This document shows, one piece after another, positions 34,579-44,432 of a stretch of DNA of 44,432 bases (the stretch's first letter is position 1; each line of letters begins with the position of its first letter). The translations under genes were made by a program, and so were the position numbers. This stretch comes from Treponema sp. (GTDB lineage Bacteria > Spirochaetota > Spirochaetia > Treponematales > Breznakiellaceae): contig JAIRQN010000013.1 in assembly GCA_031256445.1 (NCBI GenBank), positions 1 to 44,432 on the forward strand, in the 5' to 3' direction. Under the pieces are notes generated by a model. It saw only the letters and a program-made list of their open reading frames with translations, was not told where the DNA came from and ran no database searches.

Positions 34579-35220
34579 TCAATCCTGTTCTGCCATCACA
34601 GTGATGCCTGCATATGTTTTATCGCCCGGTTTTACGCTGATAACCGCTGTATTCGGCATGTGCAGATCCACCTGAGAGCTGAATTTGATCATTCCGATTT
34701 TGTCTCCCGCATTTAAAACATCTCCCGCTTTAACCCAGGAAACGCAGCGCCGCGCCAGAAATCCCGCGATTTGCCGCACTGTATATGCGCTTCCGTCCGC
34801 TCCCCGTATTGTTATAACGTTCTGCTCGTTTTCCGCCTGCGCGCGCGGATTCCATGCCGCGTAAAATTTTCCGTCTTTATGGGAAACATCAGCAACAGTC
34901 CCGCTTACAGGCGAGCGCTGCAAATGAACGCTGAATATTGAAAGAAATACCCGGATAACTTTTTCATTTCCCTCTTCAATAATTTCCATTACTGTCCCGT
35001 TGCACGGAGATAATATTTTTCCTTCATCTTGCGTAACATTGATCTTTGGGTCTCTGAAAAAGAAAACGCAGAAAATCCCGAAGATTATAAATATAGATCC
35101 GCCTCCCATAAGGGCAATATTCGCGGGCGGCGTTCCTGTGAATCCTGAAATTATTAACAGCGCCAGACCAACAGCGAGAGACGGGAATATAAAAGGAAAA
35201 CCTTCTTTTAAAATTGACAT
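34579..35220 (-). CDS. psd: Phosphatidylserine decarboxylase proenzyme, short type
   Basis: Psd converts phosphatidylserine to phosphatidylethanolamine and is a self-cleaving pyruvoyl enzyme. The 213-aa protein has two N-terminal membrane segments ending in FFRDP, the ILSPCNGTVMEI and SVHLQRSPVSGTV motifs, and the C-terminal GMIKFSSQVDLHMP. In this family that last motif normally contains Gly-Ser at the cleavage site; here the DNA reads AGC TCT, so the residue before the reactive serine is Ser, not Gly. A near-consensus promoter ends six bases before the ATG and there is no Shine-Dalgarno site, so the message may be leaderless. It is the first gene of the lipid operon. Confidence 0.9.
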   Translation of the reverse strand: MSILKEGFPFIFPSLAVGLALLIISGFTGTPPANIALMGGGSIFIIFGIFCVFFFRDPKINVTQDEGKILSPCNGTVMEIIEEGNEKVIRVFLSIFSVHLQRSPVSGTVADVSHKDGKFYAAWNPRAQAENEQNVITIRGADGSAYTVRQIAGFLARRCVSWVKAGDVLNAGDKIGMIKFSSQVDLHMPNTAVISVKPGDKTYAGITVMAEQD

Positions 35221-35226
35221 GATTTG

Positions 35227-35255
35227 ATTTTACGTCACCTGTTTTACACCGTCAA
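35227..35255 (-). promoter_or_regulatory. psd operon promoter, probably leaderless
   Basis: On the minus strand TTGACG (35250-35255), a 17-bp spacer and TAAAAT (35227-35232) lie six bases before the psd ATG (35220). The expected start of transcription is the A of the ATG. There is no Shine-Dalgarno site in between. Confidence 0.6.
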
Positions 35256-35295
35256 GGTATCGTATTAATTTTTTAAAAAGTGTACGATATTTACC

Positions 35296-35604
35296 ATGGA
35301 AATTGTCATTAACAGGTCTATACAGGATGGAAAATTAAAACCGACCACAGGCCGCATTGTGATTTATAAAGAATTTATCGAGCTCTCAACAGGGCCTGTC
35401 AGGGATCATAATGATCTGTCGCGCGCCCTCGCAAGCAAATACAAGCAGTCCAGAGATCAGGTTATGTCAAACTCAATCAGGTTTTATTATGAACGCGATG
35501 GAGATAAAACAATTGTATGTCCTGTGCGAAAACTTGACGAAGATGAACTGTTAAGCCGCCAGGATTATTATATTGATCTGATAAAAAGCGCGATAAAAAT
35601 GTGA
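35296..35604 (+). CDS. Unrecognised 102-aa protein
   Basis: I do not recognise a family. The protein is small and soluble: an N-terminal strand region (MEIVINRSIQ...GRIVIYKEFIELSTG), a helix (LSRALASKYKQSRDQVMS), a strand pair (IRFYYERDGDKTIVCPVRKL) and a C-terminal helix (YYIDLIKSAIKM). Regular codon use and a clean terminator after it support a real gene. It is divergent from psd; the region between is only 75 bp. No Shine-Dalgarno site is visible before the ATG. Confidence 0.7.
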   Translation: MEIVINRSIQDGKLKPTTGRIVIYKEFIELSTGPVRDHNDLSRALASKYKQSRDQVMSNSIRFYYERDGDKTIVCPVRKLDEDELLSRQDYYIDLIKSAIKM

Positions 35605-35623
35605 AAGCAAAAGCGGGCTGCAA

Positions 35624-35743
35624 TACAAATGAACAGTGAACAGTTATTGGTGAACAATGGGGCTGTCCGAGAAGTCGGTTACTTCACGAACAGCCATTGT
35701 TCATTTTTCACTGTTCACCGTTCCATTTGTTCACCTTTTTTTT
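35624..35743 (+). terminator. Large nested palindrome with T-run between convergent genes
   Basis: An outer imperfect inverted repeat (ACAAATGAACAGTGAAC near 35625 against GTTC...CATTTGTTC near 35720) surrounds GAACAATGG/CCATTGTTC and a central hairpin, 35659-35695. Eight T follow at 35736-35743. It should stop transcription of the 102-aa protein gene and separates it from the converging lipoprotein gene. The central hairpin (35659-35691) matches 1264-1296 in reverse at 30 of 33 positions. Confidence 0.75.
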
Positions 35744-35749
35744 AAACCA

Positions 35750-38623
35750 CTAATTGGCTGGTACCAATGCAATGTCGTCTATTGCGATAGGCGGTTGAGC
35801 GCCGACTGAGCCGTCATTGCGCCAGGTGAATATTAACCGCCATTCACCGCCGTTGTTGTACCCTGCGGGAATTGGAATTTCAGCCAAATTCCAGGTATCA
35901 ACAGGGCTCAGATTGAATGTTCCCAAAACTTCTGATGCCGTCGGTGCAAAAGTACCTGCTGCCGGTGTTGTTGACGTTGCCGCAATATATACTCTTAAAG
36001 TGTCAGCTGGATTAGTGCCAGTGCCTTCACCCCGCGCTTTCCAATTGAATTGTAAAGTATTGCTTCCTTCCGGAATTGTCACATCTACATACGCATGTGC
36101 CGCCGCATTGGTGGAGGTGATTGTATAGGAATTTCCGGCTCCGTTGTTGGTAATATAGAGAGACTTGGCGCCGCTATTGGCAGTAGATGAACCCCACATC
36201 CAATAATTGGGTTGTGTTCCGTTTACAAAAGTAAATGGATTTTCCGATTCAAAATTTGCGCTCCATGTACTGCCTGCCGGAGGAGTCTGTACCGCGGGGG
36301 GTGTGGGTGCGGTTGACGTTACCAACATGATGTCGTCTATTGCGGCAGGCGGTTGAACGCAGACTGTCTTGTCATTGCGCCAGGTGAATATTAACCGCCA
36401 TTCACCGCCGTTGTTGTACCCTGCGGGAATTGGAATTTCAGCCAAATTCCAGGTATCAACATTACTCATGTTGAATGTTCCCAAAGGTTCTGCTCCTGCC
36501 GGTATAAGAGTGCCTGCTGCCGGTACTGTTGCCGCTGCTGACGCAAGATATACTATGAAAGCGTCTCTTAAATCAGCTAATTCACCCCGAGCTTTCCAAT
36601 TAAACCGTAATGTAGTAGCTCCGGTTGCCGGTATTGTTACATTTGTGTACGCATGTGCTGCCGCATTGGTGGTGGTGATTGTATAGGCATTTCCGCCTCC
36701 GTTATTGGTGACATAGAGAGACTTGGCGCCGCTATTGGCAGTGGACGCGCCAACCATCCAATAATTGGCCTGCGTTCCGCTTACAAAAGTAAACGGATTT
36801 TCCGATTCAAAATTTGCGACCCATGTAGCTCCTGCCGGAAGAGTCTGTATTGCGGGGGGTGTGGGTGCGGTTGACGTTACCAACATGATGTCGTCTATTG
36901 CGGCAGGCGGTTGCTCGCCGACTGAGCTGTCATTGCGCCAGGTAAATATTAACCGCCATGCACCACCGTTGTACCCTGCGGGAATTGGAATTTCAGCCTC
37001 ATTCCAGGTATCAACAAGACTCATGTTGAATGTTCCCAAAGGTTCTGCTCCTGCCGGTATAAGAGTGCCTGCTACCGGTACTGTTGCCGCTGCTGACGCA
37101 AGATATACTATGAAAGCGTCTCTTAATTCAGTCGCTTCACCCCGAGCTTTCCAATTAAACCTTAATGTAGTAGCTCCGGTTGCCGGTATTGTTACATTTG
37201 TGTACGCATGTGACACGCTGGTTGTGTTGATAGTATAGTTATTTCCGCCTCCGTTGTTGGTGACATAGAGAGACTTGGCGCCGCTATTGGCGGTGGACGC
37301 GCCAACCATCCAATAATTGAGTTGCGTTCCGCTTACAAAAGTAAACGGATGATTTTCCGCTTCAAAATTTGCGATCCATGTAGCGCCTGACGGAAGAGTT
37401 TGTATTGCGGGGGGTGTGGGTGCGGTTGTCTCATACAATAAAATATTGTCTATTGCAACAGGCGGTTGAGTGCCGCCTGTGGCGTCATTGCGCCAGGTAA
37501 ATATTAACCGCCATTCACCGTCGTTGTACCCTGCGGGAATCGGGATTTCAGCCTCATTCCAGGTATCAACAGGACTCATGTTGAATGTTCCCAAAGCTTG
37601 CGATGCCGCCGGTGGTGTAAAAGTTGTACTTGTACTTGCTGCCGGTGTTGTTGAAGTTGGCGCAATAAATACTGTCAAATAGTCATACGGAGTGGTGGTG
37701 CCTTCACCCCGCGCTTTCCAATCAAATTCTAAAACAGCCCCGTTTGCCGGTATTTCTACGTCTATGTACGCATGTACAATGCTGGCGGAGTTGAGGGTAT
37801 AGGCATTTCCGGCTCCGTTGTTACTAATATAGAGAGACTTGGTGCCGCCATTGGCAGTGGCTGTACCTACCACCCACTGATTGGCTGCTGACCCGTTTTC
37901 TAAAGTAAACTGATGGGCAGTATTTTCAAAATTTTCGCTCAATATTGGGGGGCCCGCAGGAGCAGTAATAGTTATGGAAAGCGCTTTTGTATCTTCTCCT
38001 TCGTCGTTCTCCGCTTTTACGGTAAAGTTAGATGTTCCGGCAGTAGTTGGCGTTCCCGATATTATGCCTGTTGTCTCCGCGAGTTCTAAGCCTGCCGGTA
38101 ATGTCCCGCTGTCGATACTCCATGTAATGGGCGCAGTGCCAGTTGCCTCAAGGGTTTGGCTGTACGCAACCCCTACATCGCCGTCCGGCAGAGTAGTGGT
38201 AGTTATTGTTGGGGATGCCGTCGGCTCCGGCGCAATCACTATAGAAAGCGCCTTTGTGTTTTCTCCACCGGCGTTTTCCGCTTTTACGGTAAAGTTCGAC
38301 GTTCCGGCGGCGTTTGGCGTTCCCGATATTACGCCTGTTGCCGGCACAAGGGTCAAACCGCCGGGCAAGGTTCCGCTTCCGCTGACAATACTCCATGTGA
38401 TGGGCGTGTCGCCAGTTGCCTCAAGGGTTTGGCTGTACGCAGTCCCTACTTCGCCGTCAGGCAAGGAAACCGTGGTTATGGCGGGGGGAACTGCGGGTGT
38501 TGTTGTACTGCCGTCATCGCAAGATACTGCAACAAATCCTATTAATGTGATTATGGCAACAAACCATAATGTGCGGACGCAGATACGGACTTTAGCCCGA
38601 TTAGTCCGTTGTGTGTTTTTCAT
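35750..38623 (-). CDS. Large surface lipoprotein: two Ig-like (He_PIG) domains and four near-identical beta-rich repeats
   Basis: This 957-aa protein is predicted to be lipidated at C35 (signal sequence ending FVAVSC). Residues about 45-225 form two putative-Ig repeats of the He_PIG type (LPDGEVGTAYSQTLEATG, ISGTP...TSNFTVKAEN). Residues about 228-957 form four copies of a 185-residue unit (ENFEN...NYWMVGASTANSGAKSLYVTNN...LRFNWKARGE...LGTFNMS.VDTWNEAEIPIPAGY...WRLIFTWRND...AIDDI). The unit resembles cleaved-adhesin or MAM-like jelly-roll domains, which would suit carbohydrate or surface binding; this is inference. AGGAGG about eight bases before the ATG gives a strong start. Confidence 0.85.
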   Translation of the reverse strand: MKNTQRTNRAKVRICVRTLWFVAIITLIGFVAVSCDDGSTTTPAVPPAITTVSLPDGEVGTAYSQTLEATGDTPITWSIVSGSGTLPGGLTLVPATGVISGTPNAAGTSNFTVKAENAGGENTKALSIVIAPEPTASPTITTTTLPDGDVGVAYSQTLEATGTAPITWSIDSGTLPAGLELAETTGIISGTPTTAGTSNFTVKAENDEGEDTKALSITITAPAGPPILSENFENTAHQFTLENGSAANQWVVGTATANGGTKSLYISNNGAGNAYTLNSASIVHAYIDVEIPANGAVLEFDWKARGEGTTTPYDYLTVFIAPTSTTPAASTSTTFTPPAASQALGTFNMSPVDTWNEAEIPIPAGYNDGEWRLIFTWRNDATGGTQPPVAIDNILLYETTAPTPPAIQTLPSGATWIANFEAENHPFTFVSGTQLNYWMVGASTANSGAKSLYVTNNGGGNNYTINTTSVSHAYTNVTIPATGATTLRFNWKARGEATELRDAFIVYLASAAATVPVAGTLIPAGAEPLGTFNMSLVDTWNEAEIPIPAGYNGGAWRLIFTWRNDSSVGEQPPAAIDDIMLVTSTAPTPPAIQTLPAGATWVANFESENPFTFVSGTQANYWMVGASTANSGAKSLYVTNNGGGNAYTITTTNAAAHAYTNVTIPATGATTLRFNWKARGELADLRDAFIVYLASAAATVPAAGTLIPAGAEPLGTFNMSNVDTWNLAEIPIPAGYNNGGEWRLIFTWRNDKTVCVQPPAAIDDIMLVTSTAPTPPAVQTPPAGSTWSANFESENPFTFVNGTQPNYWMWGSSTANSGAKSLYITNNGAGNSYTITSTNAAAHAYVDVTIPEGSNTLQFNWKARGEGTGTNPADTLRVYIAATSTTPAAGTFAPTASEVLGTFNLSPVDTWNLAEIPIPAGYNNGGEWRLIFTWRNDGSVGAQPPIAIDDIALVPAN
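35752..37960 (-). repeat. Four tandem ~557-bp repeats within the lipoprotein gene
   Basis: Matching landmarks (ATGTCGTCTATTGCG or close variants) recur near 35768, 36328, 36885 and, more diverged, 37441, giving a period of about 557 bp. The two middle copies are the most alike, with long blocks of identical DNA. Such repeats can gain or lose units by recombination. Confidence 0.8.
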
Positions 38624-38747
38624 TGAAAAACCTCCTAATGTTGTTATTGTTAGAAATATACCAACTTCAAGTGAAAATTTCTATGTTTTTTTCAAAAACA
38701 TATAGTTTTTTTTAGTAAGTATGTTTAATATTTCATCCCTTTAGAAG

Positions 38748-38766
38748 GGCGGCAGTGATCGCCGCC
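38748..38766 (+). terminator. GC-rich hairpin upstream of leuS
   Basis: GGCGGC (38748-38753) pairs with GCCGCC (38761-38766), followed by a T-rich stretch. It sits between two divergent genes, just upstream of the leuS -35 box, so there is no annotated gene for it to terminate in the plus direction. It could insulate the leuS promoter or end a small RNA. I also see a small CCCTT/AAGGG hairpin directly before it. Confidence 0.4.
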
Positions 38767-38769
38767 TTA

Positions 38770-38798
38770 TTTTCATTTTCCCGGGAATTCCCTATAAT
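38770..38798 (+). promoter_or_regulatory. leuS promoter, probably leaderless
   Basis: TTTTCA (38770-38775), a 17-bp spacer and a perfect TATAAT (38793-38798) precede the leuS ATG (38807) by eight bases. No Shine-Dalgarno site fits in the gap. Confidence 0.55.
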
Positions 38799-38806
38799 TC
38801 GTTATT

Positions 38807-41398
<2,592 letters not shown>

Positions 41399-41438
41399 AT
41401 AATATTTTTCATATAATAATTTTAAGAATTATTACCTA

Positions 41439-41467
41439 TTGATTATATTACGCTTTTTAATTAAAAT
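41439..41467 (+). promoter_or_regulatory. Putative promoter of the GH10 gene
   Basis: TTGATT (41439-41444), a 17-bp spacer and TAAAAT (41462-41467) lie 13 bases before the ATG at 41481. The leader would be only about seven bases, and no Shine-Dalgarno site is visible. Confidence 0.4.
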
Positions 41468-41480
41468 ATAAGATATTATT

Positions 41481-43634
41481 ATGCTCTCAGAAAACGAAAT
41501 CAACGATCCATATTTCCGTGAAGATCCGGGTCCTGGTCTTAAACGGATGATAGCGTACAATTTTAACATAGATAATGACTTTCACTTATGGAAACCATGG
41601 CGCACAAACGACGGAAGGGTTCTCCCGAACAGTGACAGTAATTTATCCAAAATTAATAATCCATTCGATGAGCATAACAATCTGCTTTTAATAACAACGT
41701 ATTTTGATCCCGCTCTTGCGGGAAGGGCCTTTGGCGGATTGGGTTTCAGGGCGCCGATCAATCCGCCCATAAAAATTGATCAGCAAATGTATATCGAGTT
41801 CGAGCTTTACTACCCCCAAAGCGCCGTAGATAAGTATATGAGGTTTGAAATCTGGTCTACATCGTCAGGCGGCGAAGGATATCAGGGCCTTGTCGGTTAC
41901 GCGGGAATAAACAAAACTCAAATATACATCAGAACGGCAAATCTGGACGGTATCGGAAAAAGCATTAATCTTGATAAAAGATGCGGTTTTTATAACGGAG
42001 AGACATGGTTTAATTACACAATCTGCGCGGCGGCTCCTGTGACATCCGGAACATGGGAATATATGAATATAGATCTGCATACCGAAACAGGCACAAAGGT
42101 AAAAGGCGATATGCTGATGCTTGGAAATATTAAGATAACCAGGCTTGATCCTGCGGGTGTGCCTGTTCTGGCTGTCTCCAATTCCAAACATTTTAATGAG
42201 GTTGAGCCTGCAAGAAACAAATACAACGCGATGGATAATTTTATGATAGGCGTCGCCGGGCTGAATATCAACTCTTCAGATTCAATAAGAAGTTATCATT
42301 TTGAATTATTGGCGGATGAAAACAGGCTTAAACCAGAATGTCATATATGCCCCCCGCAATGGCTTAAGAATTTATTTCCGAAATTTGCCTTTAGAATCAA
42401 CAGCGAAGGTCCTGAATGGGATCTGCCTACGGAAAACTGCTTAAACGTCATGAAAAGCGGTAAATATAAATTACACGGCCATTGTCTCGCGTGGATAAAT
42501 CAATCTCCTCCCTGGCTAAGGCAGATAATACCGGAAAATATTACATCCATGCAGTGGAATTCAAACGGACGCTTCTATGCGGGAGGCAATAACGCTGTCG
42601 GCCCCTATCAGAAGGTGAATAAGGAAACAGCCAGAAGAATTTATTTTAATCATATTTTATATCAAATGCGTCATTTTATGAGCGTGGATTCAAGATATGG
42701 TTCAGACAAAGAACGCGGCATAATACCATTCCATTCCTTTGATGTAATTAACGAAGAGATTCACGAAAGCAGGCACAGTATCATTATTCATAACAATCTG
42801 AGTGAATGGAAAACAGTCTTAAAAAATGTTTCGTGGCTTATGGCTATGACTGACGATGATTATGATGATTCAAGGCAGCACTATATTTATCTGCTGTTTA
42901 AATTTGCGCATATAGCGGTTCCTAATTTAAAAATGGCGGAAAAATTCAGGGAAGGTTATAATGATTCCGGTATTATACCTGAGTATATGAAACATGACAG
43001 CAATGACAATAACGGCAGCATAGACGCCTATATCAGCGAAAAGCCTCCTGTCCTGATTTTTAACGATTATGAAATGGGTTTTTATTCCAAGGCGAAAGTT
43101 GCGTATAATATGATTAAGGAACTGAATACCCTGTGGAAGACCGATCCTCTCTATGACGGCAGAAATCTGATTGAATGTATGGGAATTCAGGGACATGAAA
43201 CAGTTTCTCCTGTCTGCGCAAGTCAGAATCAGACCGCTGTCGCGATGTACGCCAGCCTGATTGATGAAGGGCTGCTTGACAGCGTCTGCTATTCAGAACT
43301 GGACATCAGGCAGCCGGATACGGCTCCCGGCGGACTCGCTCTCGCGCCTTCTGTCCTGACGCGGACGCAGGCGGACGCCATAGGTTACCAGTACGCGCTG
43401 TTTTTTAAAATGCTGGAAAAATATAAAAATTATATCAGTCATGTAATTTTTTGGAGCCAGAATGATCCAAGCTGGATGAACAGTTATGTGCTATTTGACC
43501 ATCATCTGAACGCGAGCCAGGCATATTACGGCATAATGGACCCGGACAGATTTATAAAAGGACATTCGTATCTGGACAAATTTTTTGACGGCGAATATGA
43601 AAAATTAAGTCCCGATTACAAACCGAAGTTTTAA
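41481..43634 (+). CDS. Glycoside hydrolase family 10 (endo-xylanase-like) protein with an N-terminal accessory domain
   Basis: The C-terminal part (about 295-690) is a GH10 catalytic barrel: LHGHCLAWINQSPPWL, FDVINEEIHE with acid/base E425, the FNDYE motif near 527, GIQGHE, SELDIRQP with nucleophile E606, and IFWSQNDPSWMN. Such enzymes cleave internal bonds in xylan. The N-terminal part (about 1-280) is beta-rich (YIEFELYYPQ, MRFEIWSTSS, GTWEYMNIDLH) and may be a carbohydrate-binding-like module I cannot name. No signal peptide is visible at the annotated start, which is unusual for a xylanase. In the first GH10 motif the usual WHSQ is WINQ. The gene lies between leuS and a toxin-antitoxin pair. 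Confidence 0.85.
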   Translation: MLSENEINDPYFREDPGPGLKRMIAYNFNIDNDFHLWKPWRTNDGRVLPNSDSNLSKINNPFDEHNNLLLITTYFDPALAGRAFGGLGFRAPINPPIKIDQQMYIEFELYYPQSAVDKYMRFEIWSTSSGGEGYQGLVGYAGINKTQIYIRTANLDGIGKSINLDKRCGFYNGETWFNYTICAAAPVTSGTWEYMNIDLHTETGTKVKGDMLMLGNIKITRLDPAGVPVLAVSNSKHFNEVEPARNKYNAMDNFMIGVAGLNINSSDSIRSYHFELLADENRLKPECHICPPQWLKNLFPKFAFRINSEGPEWDLPTENCLNVMKSGKYKLHGHCLAWINQSPPWLRQIIPENITSMQWNSNGRFYAGGNNAVGPYQKVNKETARRIYFNHILYQMRHFMSVDSRYGSDKERGIIPFHSFDVINEEIHESRHSIIIHNNLSEWKTVLKNVSWLMAMTDDDYDDSRQHYIYLLFKFAHIAVPNLKMAEKFREGYNDSGIIPEYMKHDSNDNNGSIDAYISEKPPVLIFNDYEMGFYSKAKVAYNMIKELNTLWKTDPLYDGRNLIECMGIQGHETVSPVCASQNQTAVAMYASLIDEGLLDSVCYSELDIRQPDTAPGGLALAPSVLTRTQADAIGYQYALFFKMLEKYKNYISHVIFWSQNDPSWMNSYVLFDHHLNASQAYYGIMDPDRFIKGHSYLDKFFDGEYEKLSPDYKPKF

Positions 43635-43653
43635 TCGCCTTCTCCTGAAGCTT

Positions 43654-43926
43654 TTAACTTAATGAAATTGTAAGTTTTTTACCCAGAACATAAGCGAACC
43701 GTTCCAGAGAATCAATAGAGGTATTAAACGCAGGATCCAAAATATTATCAATAGCGACTCTTGATGTTTTCATTTTTTTCGCTATTGCGCTTTTTGTCAG
43801 GTTTTGTTCCTGCATTGCCTGCTTTAATTGATAAGTGATAATTTTCTTTGCTGCCAATTCATTGACTTCATCGAATATGTCCTGTTCTTTCAGGAATTCA
43901 TCAAAATTTTGACCTATACCTTTCAT
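43654..43926 (-). CDS. higA: HigA-type helix-turn-helix antitoxin
   Basis: This 90-aa protein has an Xre/Cro-type helix-turn-helix (LKQAMQEQNLTKSAIAKKMKTSRVAIDNILD, about 34-64) followed by SIDSLERFAYVLGKKLTISL, as in HigA antitoxins. It would bind and neutralise the toxin and repress the operon. Its ATG overlaps the toxin stop codon in ATGA, the usual toxin-first order of HigBA loci. An N-terminal segment of about 30 residues may be the toxin-binding arm. Confidence 0.85.
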   Translation of the reverse strand: MKGIGQNFDEFLKEQDIFDEVNELAAKKIITYQLKQAMQEQNLTKSAIAKKMKTSRVAIDNILDPAFNTSIDSLERFAYVLGKKLTISLS

Positions 43927-44297
43927 ATTTTTCCTGCCTGTTTCTGCATTCTTTTAAATTCTTTCAACCGCTCAATTGCAATATCAATCTCCCTGGGAGG
44001 CGTTTTCTGTGTTTTTTTAACAATAGCATGCAGTAAGATTATCTTTTCATTAATGAAAGTAAAAAATACCCTACTGATACCATTATTAATATCGCTCCGA
44101 ATTTCCCATAATTCTGGTTTCAATTTTCTTACCAATGGCAGACCTATAGGAAAATTTTCTTGTACTACCCTAATATCTGCTCCTAATTCTTTTTGATCTT
44201 CTCTTGTCAGCTTAATAATAAAATCCCGGACAGGCTGATTACCATTTACTGTTTCAAAGAAAACGACATCATATATTTTTTGCACTCTTTTTTGCAT
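43923..44297 (-). CDS. higB: HigB/RelE-family (phage-derived Gp49-like) toxin
   Basis: This 124-aa protein fits the RelE/HigB-type mRNA endonuclease family: VRDFIIKLTREDQKELG, GLPLVRKLKPELWEIRSDI...SRVFFTF, IILLHAIVKKTQKTPPREIDIAIERLKEF. The basic and aromatic residues typical of the active face (RKL, EIR, KKTQKTP) are present. I choose the ATG at 44297 because AAGGAG lies just upstream; an ATG at 44315 would place that site inside the gene. It is the first gene of a two-gene operon with the HTH antitoxin. Confidence 0.87.
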   Translation of the reverse strand: MQKRVQKIYDVVFFETVNGNQPVRDFIIKLTREDQKELGADIRVVQENFPIGLPLVRKLKPELWEIRSDINNGISRVFFTFINEKIILLHAIVKKTQKTPPREIDIAIERLKEFKRMQKQAGKI

Positions 44298-44342
44298 AAT
44301 GCTCCTTGATGTCAAGAATTGTACCTCCGTAAAGGATGTTTT

Positions 44343-44372
44343 TAATGTACATTATATTGTGCATTAAGTCAA
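44343..44372 (-). promoter_or_regulatory. higBA promoter with inverted-repeat operator
   Basis: On the minus strand TTGACT (44367-44372), a 17-bp spacer and TACATT (44344-44349) form a promoter. An inverted repeat, TAATGCAC with GTACATTA (7 of 8 positions pair, 44343-44366), fills the spacer and -10 region. This is where an HTH antitoxin would bind to autoregulate the operon. Confidence 0.6.
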
Positions 44373-44432
44373 GTGATTTTTCATCAGTTATATTATTTCC
44401 TGGGGATTTTCCCGTTCGAACCTCTTAAAATG

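Noticed and set aside
35624-35743. CRISPR-like array, suggested by repeated GTGAACA motifs
   Set aside because: The repeats are arms of one large palindrome, not direct repeats separated by uniform spacers, and no cas gene is present.
37974-38705. 243-codon plus-strand frame opposite the lipoprotein gene
   Set aside because: It is antisense to the well-supported Ig-like region and mirrors its repeated codons; length is a by-product of biased codon use in the real gene.
44413-44426. Possible tRNA T-arm at the window end (GTTCGAAC-like)
   Set aside because: The bases do not form a T-stem with their flanks, and no D-arm, anticodon arm or acceptor stem is visible upstream.

Overview
The window looks like a chromosomal segment of a host-associated spirochaete, most likely a gut Treponema. 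The pointers are an archaeal/eukaryotic-type PheRS alpha chain, a divergent FliG paralogue, a cheR-cheB pair, a DUF4954 hexapeptide-repeat protein, tandem Mgl/ChvE-type sugar ABC operons, a GH10 xylanase, frequent TTG/GTG starts, and many intergenic hairpin repeats. No rRNA or tRNA gene and no CRISPR array was seen. Species assignment is inference.

Layout. 1-7,940: two complete sugar-import operons in tandem (chvE-gguA-gguB-like, then mglB-mglA-mglC). Each has a hairpin between the binding-protein gene and the ATPase gene, and a terminator at its end. 7,970-10,970: an A+T-rich accessory island with an sdpR-sdpI pair under a palindromic operator, an unrecognised protein, and a DUF1963 protein, separated by a cluster of three hairpins. 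11,050-15,020 (minus): pheS followed by a DUF4954 gene. 15,280-19,510 (plus): a response regulator with an HD-GYP domain, overlapping a hybrid histidine kinase that carries its own HPt. Together they form a candidate complete phosphorelay that would end in c-di-GMP breakdown. 19,650-21,620 (minus): cheR-cheB. 21,705-29,600 (plus): a small unrecognised protein, a hybrid kinase with two fused periplasmic-binding-type sensor regions, a FliG paralogue, and an M16 metallopeptidase translationally coupled to it. 29,650-35,220 (minus): psd-pssA-thioesterase-DUF2804-large acidic protein (phosphatidylethanolamine synthesis and lipid functions). 35,296-38,623: a small protein and, on the opposite strand, a lipoprotein built from four approximately 557-bp repeats. 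38,807-41,398: leuS, interrupted by one in-frame TAA. 41,481-43,634: a GH10 xylanase-family protein without a visible signal peptide. 43,654-44,297 (minus): a HigBA-type toxin-antitoxin pair with its own operator.

The most notable observations are: (i) a single in-frame stop codon in the otherwise intact essential gene leuS; (ii) a 43-bp hairpin present as two base-identical inverted copies 19.6 kb apart, each placed at a stop codon; (iii) a second hairpin family, also at gene ends; (iv) an 18-bp tandem repeat shared by two unrelated genes and read from opposite strands; (v) several promoters whose -10 box lies 6-8 nt before an ATG that lacks a Shine-Dalgarno site, suggesting leaderless mRNAs; (vi) a relic of the neighbouring kinase's HPt region in an intergenic gap.
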